Source: Herbidospora yilanensis
GTDB lineage: Bacteria > Actinomycetota > Actinomycetes > Streptosporangiales > Streptosporangiaceae
Assembly: GCF_001570565.1 (NCBI RefSeq)
Contig: NZ_BBXE01000013.1
Coordinates: 62,001-126,000 of the forward strand
Reading direction: 5' to 3'
DNA: 64,000 nt
Shown piece by piece: positions 1 through 8,003 of this stretch. The notes under the pieces are model-generated. The model was not told the DNA's origin. It made no database searches and worked only from the letters and a program-made list of their open reading frames with translations. The position numbers and the translations under genes are program-made. The stretch's first letter is position 1, and every line of letters starts with the position of its first letter.

Positions 1-198
1 CCAGATCTCGGGCTTCATGACCATGCCCGGCCCGCCCCCGTAGGGGGTGTCGTCGACGGTCTTGTGCACGTCGTGCGCCCACTCCCGCAACTGGTGGAGG
101 CGCACGTCGAGGATGCCCCTGGCGCGCGCCTTGCCCATCAGGGACACGTCGAGGGGCGCGAAGTACTCGGGGAAGATCGAGATGACGTCGATGCGCAT
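1..198 (-). CDS. trmD: tRNA (guanine37-N1)-methyltransferase, N-terminal part
   Basis: Only the first 66 codons lie in the window; the gene runs off the left edge. The translation opens [20 protein letters not shown] and continues with [15 protein letters not shown], the conserved start of the TrmD SPOUT methyltransferase, which methylates N1 of G37 in tRNAs and prevents +1 frameshifting. The start ATG is one base after the rimM stop, as expected inside the rpsP-khpA-rimM-trmD operon. The catalytic and knot regions are outside the window, so completeness cannot be judged. Confidence 0.95.
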   Translation of the reverse strand, partial: MRIDVISIFPEYFAPLDVSLMGKARARGILDVRLHQLREWAHDVHKTVDDTPYGGGPGMVMKPEIW

Positions 199-199
199 G

Positions 200-712
200 T
201 CAGGCGTCGAGGTCGAACAGGCCCGGAGGCGCGGAGACGACCAGCCGCCCGGCCGCCAGGTCGACGTCGGGCACCAGCGCCTTCACGAAGGGCACGTAGG
301 CGTCGTCGCGGCCGGGCCGCTTGACCACCAGCAGGTCCTGCCCGTGGTGCAGCACGTCGGTCACCTCGCCCAGGCTCTCGCCTTCGGTGTCCACCACGGC
401 CAGCCCGATGAGCTGGTGGTCGTGGAACTCGTCGGGGTCGTCGGAGGGCGCGATGTCGGCCGAGTCGATGACGAGCATCGTGTCGCGCAGCGCCTCGGCG
501 GCGTCCCGCCCGTCGACGCCGTCGAGCGACAGCAGCAGGATGCCCTTGTGCCAGCGGGAGTGGCGGACGGTGAGCGGACCACGGGAGGCCGGGTCGGTGG
601 TCAGCCGCGCGCCGGGCGCGAACCGCTCCCCCGGCTCGTCGGTGCGTACCTCGACGGTCACCTCACCGCGGACGCCGTGGGGACGGCCGATCCGGCCGAC
701 GACGAGCTGCAT
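200..712 (-). CDS. rimM: Ribosome maturation factor RimM
   Basis: A 170-residue protein beginning [20 protein letters not shown], the hallmark N-terminus of RimM, which binds ribosomal protein S19 and assists 16S processing and 30S head assembly. The N-terminal beta-barrel covers about residues 1-90. The PRC-barrel domain follows, with [11 protein letters not shown] and the end [15 protein letters not shown]. The ATG at 710-712 was chosen over an upstream in-frame extension because it has a Shine-Dalgarno (CTGGAGAA) about 7 nt upstream and starts at the family motif. It sits between khpA and trmD in the usual order. Confidence 0.95.
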   Translation of the reverse strand: MQLVVGRIGRPHGVRGEVTVEVRTDEPGERFAPGARLTTDPASRGPLTVRHSRWHKGILLLSLDGVDGRDAAEALRDTMLVIDSADIAPSDDPDEFHDHQLIGLAVVDTEGESLGEVTDVLHHGQDLLVVKRPGRDDAYVPFVKALVPDVDLAAGRLVVSAPPGLFDLDA

Positions 713-776
713 AAGAAGTTCTCCAGAAACGACGATCCCGGGAGACCGATACGGTCTCCCGGGATGACGGGCTGCT

Positions 777-1019
777 TCAGCGGGCCTCGTTGAGGTCGAC
801 CAGGTCGACCCGCACGTATTTGCCGTCGGACAGGGCGTTGACGACGGTGCGCAACGCCTTGGCCGTGCGGCCCCCGCGCCCGATGACCTTGCCGAGGTCT
901 TCGGGGTGGACCCGCACCTCCAGGACACGCCCGGTGCGGATCTTCCGCGCGCGAACGCGGACCTCGTCGGGATGTTCGACGATGCCCTTCACGAGGTGCT
1001 CGAGGGCCTCCTCGAGCAC
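777..1019 (-). CDS. khpA: KH-domain RNA-binding protein KhpA (YlqC family)
   Basis: An 80-residue single KH domain protein starting with GTG (VLEEALEHLVKGIV). It has the RNA-binding GxxG loop in KVIGRGGRTAKALR at about residues 44-57. KhpA-type proteins bind RNA and in Gram-positives act with KhpB in sRNA and cell-envelope regulation; in actinobacteria the gene is fixed between rpsP and rimM, as here. The GTG lies 1 nt after the rpsP stop, which decides the start against a much longer in-frame ORF that would read antisense-like Pro/Arg-rich sequence. Length matches the family (75-85 aa). Confidence 0.93.
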   Translation of the reverse strand: MLEEALEHLVKGIVEHPDEVRVRARKIRTGRVLEVRVHPEDLGKVIGRGGRTAKALRTVVNALSDGKYVRVDLVDLNEAR

Positions 1020-1020
1020 G

Positions 1021-1470
1021 TCAGGCCTCGGTTTCCGAGGTGGGCTCGGCGGGCGCCTCGGCGGCGGTCTCGGCCTTGGGCTCGGCCTTCTTCGACTTCC
1101 GCGGCGTGGTGGCGGCGCCGGTGTCGGCCGACAGGGCCTCCTTGGCGGCGGCCTCGTAGGCGGCGTGACGGTCGGCGGCGGCCTCGGCGACCAGCAGCGG
1201 GGCCGGAGCGGCCTCGCCCTTGAACTTCTGCCAGTCACCGGTCAGCTTGAAGAGCTTCAGGACCGGGTCGGTCGGCTGCGCGCCGACACCCAGCCAGTAC
1301 TGCGCCCGCTCGGAGTTGACCTCGATGCGCGAGGGGTGCTCCTTCGGGTGGTACAGCCCGATCTCCTCGATCGCACGGCCGTCACGCTTGGTGCGGCTGT
1401 CGGCGACGACGATGCGGTACTGCGGGTTGCGGATCATGCCGAGCCGCTTGAGCTTGATCTTGACTGCCAC
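1021..1470 (-). CDS. rpsP: 30S ribosomal protein S16 (bS16)
   Basis: 149 residues starting with GTG. The first 80 residues ([20 protein letters not shown] ... [14 protein letters not shown] ... [13 protein letters not shown]) are canonical bS16, an early-assembly protein of the 30S body. After about residue 85 comes an Ala/Glu/Lys-rich extension ending [13 protein letters not shown], the low-complexity tail common in high-GC actinobacterial S16. A strong Shine-Dalgarno (AGGAGAG) precedes the start. It is the first gene of the rpsP-khpA-rimM-trmD operon; its promoter must lie in the 156-nt gap to ffh. Confidence 0.97.
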   Translation of the reverse strand: MAVKIKLKRLGMIRNPQYRIVVADSRTKRDGRAIEEIGLYHPKEHPSRIEVNSERAQYWLGVGAQPTDPVLKLFKLTGDWQKFKGEAAPAPLLVAEAAADRHAAYEAAAKEALSADTGAATTPRKSKKAEPKAETAAEAPAEPTSETEA

Positions 1471-1626
1471 GGGTGTGGTCTCTCCTGCTTCAAAAATGGA
1501 TGAGCGGCGTCACATCGAGTGGGGCACGAGGTGGCGGCCACTCCAGGGACAGGCGCGGAGGCGGGGATTAGAGGGCGCCCGCCGGACCACGATGTTCCAA
1601 CATGACATTGTGCCAGATCTGAGCGG
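1471..1626. promoter_or_regulatory. ffh/rpsP intergenic spacer
   Basis: 156 nt between the ffh stop and the rpsP start, both genes on minus. It must hold the rpsP operon promoter and the ffh 3' end. I see a short inverted repeat ATGTT-CC-AACAT near 1590-1601. I find no T-tract hairpin and no convincing -35/-10 pair, so nothing more specific is called. Confidence 0.4.
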
Positions 1627-3168
1627 CTACTTCTGCCCGGGCAGCTTGAAGTTCGACGGGTCGAACCCCGGCGGCAGCTCCAGGCCCTTGGGCAGTTTGC
1701 CGGGGTTGAGGTTGCCCAGCATGCCGCCCGGCTGCTTGGCCGGCGCGTCGGCGGCGGGCTCCTTCGGCAGACCGGCCTTGCGCGGGTCGCCGCTCACGCG
1801 CCGGCCCTTCTTCGGCTTGGCCTGCTTCTGGTTGCGCTTGCCCCCCGGCATGCCGGGGATGCCCATGCCCTGCGACATGCGCTTCATCATCTTCTGCGCC
1901 TCGAAGAAGCGTGTCACCAGGTTGTTGACCTCGGTGACGCTCACGCCGGAACCGCGCGCGATGCGGGCCCGGCGGGAGCCGTTGATCATCTTCGGCTCGG
2001 ACCGCTCGCCCGGGGTCATCGACCGGATGATGGCGGCGACCCGGTCGAGGTCCTTGTCGTCGACCTGGTTGAGCTGGTCGCGCATCTGCCCCATGCCGGG
2101 CATCATGCCGAGCAGGTTCTTGATGGGGCCCATGCGGCGCACCATCATCATCTGCTCAAGGAAGTCGTCGAGCGTGAAGTCGTCGCCCGAGGCCAGCTTG
2201 CCGGCCATCTTGGCGGCCTCGGCCTCGTCGAACGTGCGCTGCGCCTGCTCGATCAGGGTGAGGATGTCACCCATGTCGAGGATCCGGCCGGCCATGCGGT
2301 CGGGGTGGAAGGCGTCGAAGTCCTCGAGCTTCTCACCCGTGGACGCGAACATGATCGGGCGGCCGGTGATGTGGCGCACCGACAGGGCGGCGCCGCCCCG
2401 GGCGTCGCCGTCGAGCTTGGTGAGGACGACGCCGTCGAAGCCGACGCCGTCCATGAACGCCTGCGCCGTGGTGACGGCGTCCTGGCCGATCATGGCGTCG
2501 ACCACGAACAGCACCTCGTCGGGGCTGACCGCGTCGCGGATGTGGGCGGCCTGGGCCATCAGCTCCTGGTCGATGCCCAGGCGGCCGGCGGTGTCGATGA
2601 TGACGACGTCGTGCTGCTGACGGCGGGCGTGGTCGATCGACTGGCGGGCCACCTGGACCGGGTCGCCGACGCCGTTGCCCGGTTCGGGCGCGTAGACGGC
2701 GACGCCGGCGCGCTCGGCCATCACCGAGAGCTGCTGCACCGCGTTGGGCCGCTGGAGGTCGCAGGCCACCAGGAGGGGCACGTGGTTCTGGTCGCGCAGC
2801 CAGCGGGCCAGCTTGCCGGCCAGGGTGGTCTTACCGGCGCCCTGGAGACCGGCGAGCATGATGACCGTCGGCGGGGTCTTGGCCAGGCGCAGGCGGCGGG
2901 TCTCGCCGCCGAGGATCTCGATCAGCTCGTCGTTGACGATCTTCACGACCTGCTGCGCCGGGTTCAGCGCCTGGGAGACCTCGGTTCCCCGGGCCCGCTC
3001 CTTGACGTGGGCCACGAAGTCCTTGACCACCGGCAGCGCTACGTCTGCCTCGAGCAGGGCGATGCGGATCTCACGGCAGGTCGCGTCGATGTCGGCGTCG
3101 GAAAGCCTGCCCTTGGACCGGAGCGAGGAGAAGACCGAAGTCAGCCGGTCGGAAAGCGTCTCGAACAC
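1627..3168 (-). CDS. ffh: Signal recognition particle GTPase Ffh/SRP54
   Basis: 513 residues, GTG start. The N-domain (1-90) is followed by the G-domain with P-loop GLQGAGKT (about 107-114), DTAGR (192-196) and TKLDGD (250-255). The methionine-rich M domain (about 330-450: EQMMMVRRMGPIKNLLGMMP) binds 4.5S RNA and signal peptides. A Pro/Gly/Lys-rich tail follows. Ffh targets nascent membrane and secreted proteins to FtsY/SecYEG. The Shine-Dalgarno is weak, but the N-terminus MFETLSDRLTSVFSSLRSKG fits the family. In Streptomyces ffh is adjacent to glnD as I recall; here three conservons intervene. Confidence 0.97.
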   Translation of the reverse strand: MFETLSDRLTSVFSSLRSKGRLSDADIDATCREIRIALLEADVALPVVKDFVAHVKERARGTEVSQALNPAQQVVKIVNDELIEILGGETRRLRLAKTPPTVIMLAGLQGAGKTTLAGKLARWLRDQNHVPLLVACDLQRPNAVQQLSVMAERAGVAVYAPEPGNGVGDPVQVARQSIDHARRQQHDVVIIDTAGRLGIDQELMAQAAHIRDAVSPDEVLFVVDAMIGQDAVTTAQAFMDGVGFDGVVLTKLDGDARGGAALSVRHITGRPIMFASTGEKLEDFDAFHPDRMAGRILDMGDILTLIEQAQRTFDEAEAAKMAGKLASGDDFTLDDFLEQMMMVRRMGPIKNLLGMMPGMGQMRDQLNQVDDKDLDRVAAIIRSMTPGERSEPKMINGSRRARIARGSGVSVTEVNNLVTRFFEAQKMMKRMSQGMGIPGMPGGKRNQKQAKPKKGRRVSGDPRKAGLPKEPAADAPAKQPGGMLGNLNPGKLPKGLELPPGFDPSNFKLPGQK

Positions 3169-3238
3169 GTGATTGGCCAGCCTCGAAGGGAATCGTCGTG
3201 GATCAGGGGACTACCCCCGGCCCCCCAAGCCTATCCGC

Positions 3239-3838
3239 TCACCAGCGAGGACCGCCCACACGCGAGGTGAGCGCGTGCTCCACCAGCGTGATCAGGGCGT
3301 TCTTCACCGAATCGCGGGACCGGGCGTCCGTGCGGACGATCGGGACGTGGGCCGAGAGGGTGAGCGCCTCCCTGATCTCGTCCTCCGCATGGGGGTAGAG
3401 GCCGTTGAAGCCGTTGATGCCCACGATGAACGGGAGCTGGGCCTCCTCGAAATAGTCGACCGCGGGGAAGCTGTCGGCCAGCCGCCGCGTGTCCACCAAG
3501 ACGATGGCGCCGATGGCGCCTCTCACCAAGTCGTCCCACATGAACCAGAAACGGTGCTGACCAGGGGTGCCGAAAAGGTAGAGGATCAGATCCTCCTCCA
3601 ACGACACCCGGCCGAAGTCCATGGCCACCGTCGTCGTGGTCTTGTGGGGTGTCAGCCCGACGTCGTCGATGTCTTTGGAGGCGTCGGTCATCACCGCCTC
3701 GGTCGTCAGCGGGACGATCTCGGAGACCGCCCCGACGAAGGTGGTCTTGCCCACCCCGAAGCCACCCGCCACAACAATCTTCGTCGAGGTCAGGCCGCGG
3801 CTCGCGCCGCCGCCGTGACTATAGACGTCGAAGTCCAC
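3239..3838 (-). CDS. cvnD: Conservon 1 GTP-binding protein CvnD (MglA-like small GTPase)
   Basis: 199 residues, GTG start. P-loop GGFGVGKT at 25-32 and switch II-like GTPGQHRFWFMWDD from about 90 identify the Ras/MglA-like GTPase of actinobacterial conservons. In these systems it cycles with CvnB at the membrane-bound CvnA. The position of the canonical NKxD guanine-specificity motif reads NGFN (about 142-145). The first 20 nt overlap the end of cvnC. The unique N-terminal segment MDFDVYSHGGGASRGL is longer than in the two paralogues downstream. Last gene of conservon 1, 70 nt before ffh. Confidence 0.93.
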   Translation of the reverse strand: MDFDVYSHGGGASRGLTSTKIVVAGGFGVGKTTFVGAVSEIVPLTTEAVMTDASKDIDDVGLTPHKTTTTVAMDFGRVSLEEDLILYLFGTPGQHRFWFMWDDLVRGAIGAIVLVDTRRLADSFPAVDYFEEAQLPFIVGINGFNGLYPHAEDEIREALTLSAHVPIVRTDARSRDSVKNALITLVEHALTSRVGGPRW

Positions 3839-4211
3839 TGAGCACCCTTTCCAACAAGCCCAAGTCCGGCATCCCGGCGTCCAACTGCGGCTGGTGCACG
3901 TGCACCAGGCCCTCGGCGACCATGTCCGCGATCACCACGCGGATCACCCCGAGCGGGATGTGCAGCAGCGCCGACACCTCCGCCACCGACCGCACCTGAC
4001 GGCACAGGGAGCTGATCGCCCGGTACTCCGGCGGCCGCTGGGACAGGTCGTGCTGCAGCGACGTGGCCGACGACACCAGCGCCTCCAGCGCGAGCTGCAT
4101 GCGCGGTGTCGTACGGCCGCCGGTGACGGTGAAGGGGCGGACCGGCGAGGCCGGCTCCGGGCGGGGTGGCGGCTGGCCGCCCCCATAGGGCGGCGACCCC
4201 CACGAGTCCAT
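3819..4211 (-). CDS. cvnC: Conservon 1 DUF742 protein CvnC
   Basis: 130 residues with the DUF742 winged-helix signature: VRPFTVTGGRT near residue 26, then LCRQVRSVAEVSALLHIPLG and VIADMVAEGLVHVHQP, ending LLERVLSGLRRL. DUF742 proteins are the third component of conservons and are thought to join the CvnA-CvnB-CvnD assembly; a DNA-binding role is not established. Two ATGs compete: the one at 4217 abuts the GAGGAG Shine-Dalgarno with no spacer, while that at 4211 has a 6-nt spacer, so 4211 was chosen. The end overlaps cvnD by 20 nt, exactly as in the other two conservons here. Confidence 0.92.
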   Translation of the reverse strand: MDSWGSPPYGGGQPPPRPEPASPVRPFTVTGGRTTPRMQLALEALVSSATSLQHDLSQRPPEYRAISSLCRQVRSVAEVSALLHIPLGVIRVVIADMVAEGLVHVHQPQLDAGMPDLGLLERVLSGLRRL

Positions 4212-4213
4212 GG

Positions 4214-4648
4214 TCATCTCCTCGGGTTGGAAGCCTGGAGTTCCGCCCTGACCGCGGGCGTGAGTACCTGACCGGCACGCTCGACGAACAGCGTCATCTG
4301 GTAGGCGACCAATCCCATGTCGCAGTCGGCCGCCGCCAGCACCGACAGACAGGAGCCGTCGCTGATCGACATGATCAGCAACAGTCCGCGCTGCATCTCC
4401 ACGACGGTCTGCGTGACCGGGCCTCCCTCGAACACCCGGGAGGCGCCCTGGGTCAGCGAGATCAACCCGGCCGCGACCGCCGCGAGCTGGTCGGCGCGGT
4501 CCTTCGGGAATCCGTCCGAATAGGCCAGCGGAAGGCCGTCGGACGAGACGACGACGGTGTGGGCGACGCCCGGCACCGACATCACGAAGTCGTTGATCAG
4601 CCAGTTGATGCCGCGGGCGGCCTGGCTCATCTCTCTCACGCTGGTCAT
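4214..4648 (-). CDS. cvnB: Conservon 1 roadblock/LC7 protein CvnB
   Basis: 144 residues. A roadblock/LC7 domain spans most of it (INWLINDFVMSVPGVAHTVV, DGLPLAYSDGFPKDRADQLA, GLLLIMSISDGSCLSVLA). Roadblock proteins act as GTPase-activating or scaffold partners of MglA/CvnD-type GTPases. Its ATG overlaps the cvnA stop in an ATGA junction, so translation is coupled. About 80 percent of its residues appear shared with the conservon 2 copy by eye (MSQAARG[IV]NWLI[NT]DFV), much closer than to the conservon 3 copy, which suggests recent duplication of conservons 1 and 2. Confidence 0.93.
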   Translation of the reverse strand: MTSVREMSQAARGINWLINDFVMSVPGVAHTVVVSSDGLPLAYSDGFPKDRADQLAAVAAGLISLTQGASRVFEGGPVTQTVVEMQRGLLLIMSISDGSCLSVLAAADCDMGLVAYQMTLFVERAGQVLTPAVRAELQASNPRR

Positions 4649-7602
4649 TCCCCTCTTCCTGGATAACCCTCGTCCTCGCTGATCTCACCCCGGGCCACGG
4701 CACGGCCCTGGCGTACGCCGTACTGGAGGCTGGAGAGCCGGCTTCTGGCGCGGTCGGGGGAGAGCGACGGCGGTGGTGAGGCGGCCGCCTGCCGGCCCGG
4801 CTCGGCGGAGCCGGGGACCAGGTTGGCCTTGGGTACGCGTTTGGGCAGGCCGGCGGAGGTGCTGGCCTCGAACTGGGGCTGCTGGATCGCGGCCGCGACC
4901 CCCCACGCGGAGTCGGCCTTGGACTCCTTCCAGACGTCCTCGGCCTTGTTCTCCTCGGCGGGCTTCTTGAACCACGCCGACTCGACCGAGGCGAAGATCG
5001 GCAGGAACTCCTCGGGCCGGTCCTGTCCGGCGGGTTCCCGGACCGCCGGCAGCGGGCCGGTGACGTCGGCGTCCCGTTCGCTCAGGCCCGACAGACCGCC
5101 CAGGGCCGAGTCGAACTTGCGCCGGGGCAGCGGGTTCCCGGGCTGCTGCGGCAACGGGGGCGGCGGGCCGAACATGCTGGGCTGACCTCCCGGAGCACCG
5201 TTCGGCCCGGTCTGCGGCGATCCCTGCTGCCGGGGCGGCGGGCCGAACATCGACGGCTGCGGTCCCGTGTGCTGGGGACCGGTGTGCTGGGGACCCGTGT
5301 GCTGAGAACCCGTGTGCTGCGGACCGGCGTGCTGGGGACCCGTGTGCTGCGGACCCGTGTGGTGGGAGGGCGGGGGCTGGGTGTTGTACGGGCCCGTCGA
5401 CGGTCCGAGCGGGCCGGGCGACGGCAGCGCGGGCCGTCCGCCCGTCGAGCCGAGCTGCGGCGGACCCCAGCCGCCGGTGGTCTCCGGCTGCGGGGGCATC
5501 TGGGGAAGCTGGCCCTTAGGGGTCCACGTGGGGGCGTACCCGCCGCTGCCGAAGTGCTGGCTCTGCTGGACCGCGCTGGGCGGCACGGCGATCAGCGACT
5601 CGGGCAGCAGCACCATCGCGGTCAGGCCGCCGCCGTCGTGGTTGCGGATCTGCACGCGGATGCCGTTGCGCAGCGCGAGCCGGCCGACCACGAACAGGCC
5701 CATTCGGCGCGACACCGACACGTCGACGACCGGCGGGTTGGCCAGCCGCCAGTTCGTGGCGCCGATCTCGTCGGGGCTCATGCCGATGCCGGAGTCGGTC
5801 ACCGACACCATCACTCCCCCGCCGTCTATACGGTTGCCCGACACGATGACGCGGGTGTCGCGGGCGGAGAACGACAGCGCGTTCTCGACCAGCTCGGCGA
5901 GCAGGTGGATGACGTCGTTGACGGCCTGGCCGGCCAGCGCGACCTCACCGGGCACGTTGATGACGACGCGCTCGTAGCCCTCGACCTCCGAGAGCGAGGC
6001 GCGCACGACGTCGGTGACCTCCACCGGCTGGCTCCACCGGCGGGCGGGCTCCTGGCCGGCGAGGACCAGGAGGTTCTCCGAGTTGCGGCGCATGCGCGTC
6101 GCCAGGTGGTCGAGCTTGAACAGGTTGGCGAGCCGGGCCTCGTCCTGCTCGCCCTGCTCCAGGCCGTCGATCAGGGCGATCTGCCGCTCCACCAGCGTCT
6201 GGGTGCGGCGGGAGAGGTTGACGAACATCGCGCTGATGTTGCTGCGCAGGCGTGACTCGTCACCCGCCAGCCGGACCGCCTCGCGGTGGACCTCGTCGAA
6301 GGCGCGCGCCACTTCACCGATCTCGTCGGCGCCGCTGACGCCGATGGGGGCGACGTGCGGGACCGAGTCGTGCGCGGCGTCGGACTCGCGAAGGCGCTGG
6401 ACCAGGTCGGGCAGCCGGTGCCCGGCGATCTCCAGGGCCTCCGACCGCAGCCGGCGCAGCGGCGTGGTGAGCGAGCGGGCCATCCCGGTGGTGATGAGCA
6501 GCACCAGCGCCAGGATGACCACGACGACCAGGATGTTGACGAGCGCGCCGCGCTGGTCGGCGGCGGCCAGCGCGTCGGCCTGCTGCACGACCGAGCCGAC
6601 CAGTTGCTTCTCGACCTCGTTCATCCGGTCGATGCCGAAGCTGCTGGACTCGAACCAGATCTCCGAGTCCTCGCCGGGGGTGCCGTCGAGGTTGACGAGC
6701 TGACGGTCGAGGCGGATGCGCTCCATCGCCGAGCCGCGCAGGAACTCGGCCTGGTCGATGCGGCTGCCGGTCACGGTGTCGGCGTAGAGCTGCCGTTCGG
6801 CCGGGGAGGCCGCGGCGCGGAACGCGGCGATCTCGCTTTCGAAGCGCTTGCGGGCGGCGGTCACCGCGTCGAGCTCGATCGGGGTGAAGTTTCGCACCTC
6901 GATGCCGAGGGCGAGCAGGCCACGCATGATCGACTGCTCGTTCTTGGCACGGGCCAACGCGGTCAGCGCGGCGGCGGTGCCGTCGATGGCCTCGTCGGTG
7001 CCGGCCTGGCCGACCTCTTCGTAGAAACGCAGCAGGTCGCCGATGACGAGGGAGTACTTCTCCAGCGCGGGCAGCGCGGGAAGCTGGGTCTTGATCGTGA
7101 TCTCGCGAAGGTTGGGAAGCTCGGACAGACGGCCGTCCACCCGGACCAGCTTCTCTTTACCGAGGTCACCAAGAGATCCTTCGATCTCCGGTACGCGGTC
7201 TCGCACCTTTTTGGCGAGCACGTCCACTTTGTTCTGTTGTGCGTCGATTAGGTTGAGGTCGGACTCTTGGCTTCGTTTGTTAACGATGTACGGGACTGTC
7301 AAATCCCGTTCGAGTTCGATCTCGTGGATGAGCTCGCCGAGCGTTCCGGTGAACGCGGCGATGTCACTCACCCGCTGATATTCCGCGGCACTGGTAACCG
7401 CGCTGATGACGCGCATGGCGCCGAGAACGACCGCCGCGACGGTCGGAATCATGATCAGTGCGATAAGGCGGTTACGCACCCGCCAGTTGTGCAACGCCAT
7501 CCGGCCGGATGTCGTGTCCCGATGCGCGGCCGGCTCCCTCGGGGGTTCCGGCGGCGCTTCGGGCGCGGTGCGGTGATCACGTTCGATCGTTGCCGTCCTC
7601 AC
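4645..7602 (-). CDS. cvnA: Conservon 1 sensor histidine kinase CvnA (nitrate/nitrite-sensor type)
   Basis: About 985 residues. TM1 follows NWRVRNRLIALIMIP. A large extracytoplasmic NIT-like sensor domain runs to TM2 (LVNILVVVVILALVLLI, about residues 350-372). HAMP follows, then an H-box LDHLATRMRRNSENLL with His near residue 499, N-box ELVENAL and G-box DSGIGMS. The C-terminal 300 residues are Pro/Gly-rich with PQHTG repeats, then conserved blocks EFLPIFASVESAWF and GLPKRVPKANLVPGS. No response regulator is nearby, as usual for conservons. GTG at 7602 was preferred to GTG 7611 because GGAAGGG at 7611-7617 gives an 8-nt spacer. Confidence 0.92.
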   Translation of the reverse strand: MRTATIERDHRTAPEAPPEPPREPAAHRDTTSGRMALHNWRVRNRLIALIMIPTVAAVVLGAMRVISAVTSAAEYQRVSDIAAFTGTLGELIHEIELERDLTVPYIVNKRSQESDLNLIDAQQNKVDVLAKKVRDRVPEIEGSLGDLGKEKLVRVDGRLSELPNLREITIKTQLPALPALEKYSLVIGDLLRFYEEVGQAGTDEAIDGTAAALTALARAKNEQSIMRGLLALGIEVRNFTPIELDAVTAARKRFESEIAAFRAAASPAERQLYADTVTGSRIDQAEFLRGSAMERIRLDRQLVNLDGTPGEDSEIWFESSSFGIDRMNEVEKQLVGSVVQQADALAAADQRGALVNILVVVVILALVLLITTGMARSLTTPLRRLRSEALEIAGHRLPDLVQRLRESDAAHDSVPHVAPIGVSGADEIGEVARAFDEVHREAVRLAGDESRLRSNISAMFVNLSRRTQTLVERQIALIDGLEQGEQDEARLANLFKLDHLATRMRRNSENLLVLAGQEPARRWSQPVEVTDVVRASLSEVEGYERVVINVPGEVALAGQAVNDVIHLLAELVENALSFSARDTRVIVSGNRIDGGGVMVSVTDSGIGMSPDEIGATNWRLANPPVVDVSVSRRMGLFVVGRLALRNGIRVQIRNHDGGGLTAMVLLPESLIAVPPSAVQQSQHFGSGGYAPTWTPKGQLPQMPPQPETTGGWGPPQLGSTGGRPALPSPGPLGPSTGPYNTQPPPSHHTGPQHTGPQHAGPQHTGSQHTGPQHTGPQHTGPQPSMFGPPPRQQGSPQTGPNGAPGGQPSMFGPPPPLPQQPGNPLPRRKFDSALGGLSGLSERDADVTGPLPAVREPAGQDRPEEFLPIFASVESAWFKKPAEENKAEDVWKESKADSAWGVAAAIQQPQFEASTSAGLPKRVPKANLVPGSAEPGRQAAASPPPSLSPDRARSRLSSLQYGVRQGRAVARGEISEDEGYPGRGE
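5260..5365 (-). repeat. 15-bp tandem repeats encoding (PQHTG)n in CvnA1
   Basis: About seven tandem copies of a degenerate 15-bp unit (GGACCCGTGTGCTGC on the plus strand) encode the pentapeptide PQHTG in the cytoplasmic disordered linker of CvnA1. The array keeps frame and each unit carries one His. It is coding, not a CRISPR or intergenic repeat. A comparable but different His pentapeptide array is found at the equivalent place in CvnA2. Confidence 0.9.
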
Positions 7603-7712
7603 AGGCCGCACCCTTCCGATAAAGAAATTTCAATTTTCTTCGGGATACCTCCCATAAGCCAGGGGCAATTGGAGCATATGACTAGGAGGTCCACCAATAG
7701 TCACATTGGTTT

Positions 7713-7724
7713 TGGACCGGTCCA
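7713..7724. promoter_or_regulatory. Palindrome TGGACCGGTCCA, copy 1
   Basis: A perfect 12-bp palindrome that recurs at 7804-7815. The matching extends to 14 nt, TTTGGACCGGTCCA, when copy 2 is read on the opposite strand, so the two sites face each other with centres 91 bp apart. The position between divergent promoters fits a repressor or activator operator pair. The regulator is unknown and not encoded next door. Confidence 0.6.
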
Positions 7725-7803
7725 GAGATGACGATTCATCACATACTTGCCGCAGCGCTGGTCAACCCACGCCCCAATCCAGGGATCAGGCCCGGCGGTT
7801 CGA

Positions 7804-7815
7804 TGGACCGGTCCA
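7804..7815. promoter_or_regulatory. Palindrome TGGACCGGTCCA, copy 2
   Basis: Second identical copy of the 12-bp palindrome at 7713-7724, in opposite orientation by its flanks (TTTGG on the minus strand). It lies 189 bp upstream of the ABC operon start codon and 202 bp upstream of cvnA1, so either or both promoters could be controlled through it. Confidence 0.6.
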
Positions 7816-8003
7816 AACGCCCACTACTTCCGTTAACCTCCCAAAAGTCACAGGACCTTATTTATTTACAAGTTTGGTGACATAGTGCTCTTATTCCTGT
7901 TGATGGTGATTTCGAACCGATACAGTCTTCGCCGTCGCCCGCCGGGCCCCGCGATCTTCGGCCATGGGCGGGTGCGATCCCCCCATCTAAGGAGACTCAA
8001 CCA

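Larger units (their letters stand above)
7603..8003. promoter_or_regulatory. Divergent control region between cvnA1 and the ABC/OMT operon
   Basis: 401 nt separate the divergent starts, much the longest regulatory gap here, and are clearly AT-richer than the genes. The region holds an AT-rich near-palindrome AAGAAATTTCAATTTTCTT (about 7622-7640), an inverted repeat ACCAAT-AGTCAC-ATTGGT (7693-7710), and two copies of a perfect 12-bp palindrome described separately. An AT-rich stretch at 7857-7900 may hold the operon promoter, but no hexamers are called. The ABC operon Shine-Dalgarno is AAGGAGAC at 7990-7997. No ORF is supported inside. Confidence 0.6.

Noticed and set aside
3190-3235. GGGG-ACTAC-CCCC as a conservon 1 terminator
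   Set aside because: The stem is only four base pairs in a G/C-rich run, with no T-tract; not convincing.
5260-5365. Regular 15-bp repeats as a CRISPR-like array
   Set aside because: There are no spacers; the units are contiguous, in frame and translate to PQHTG within the kinase.
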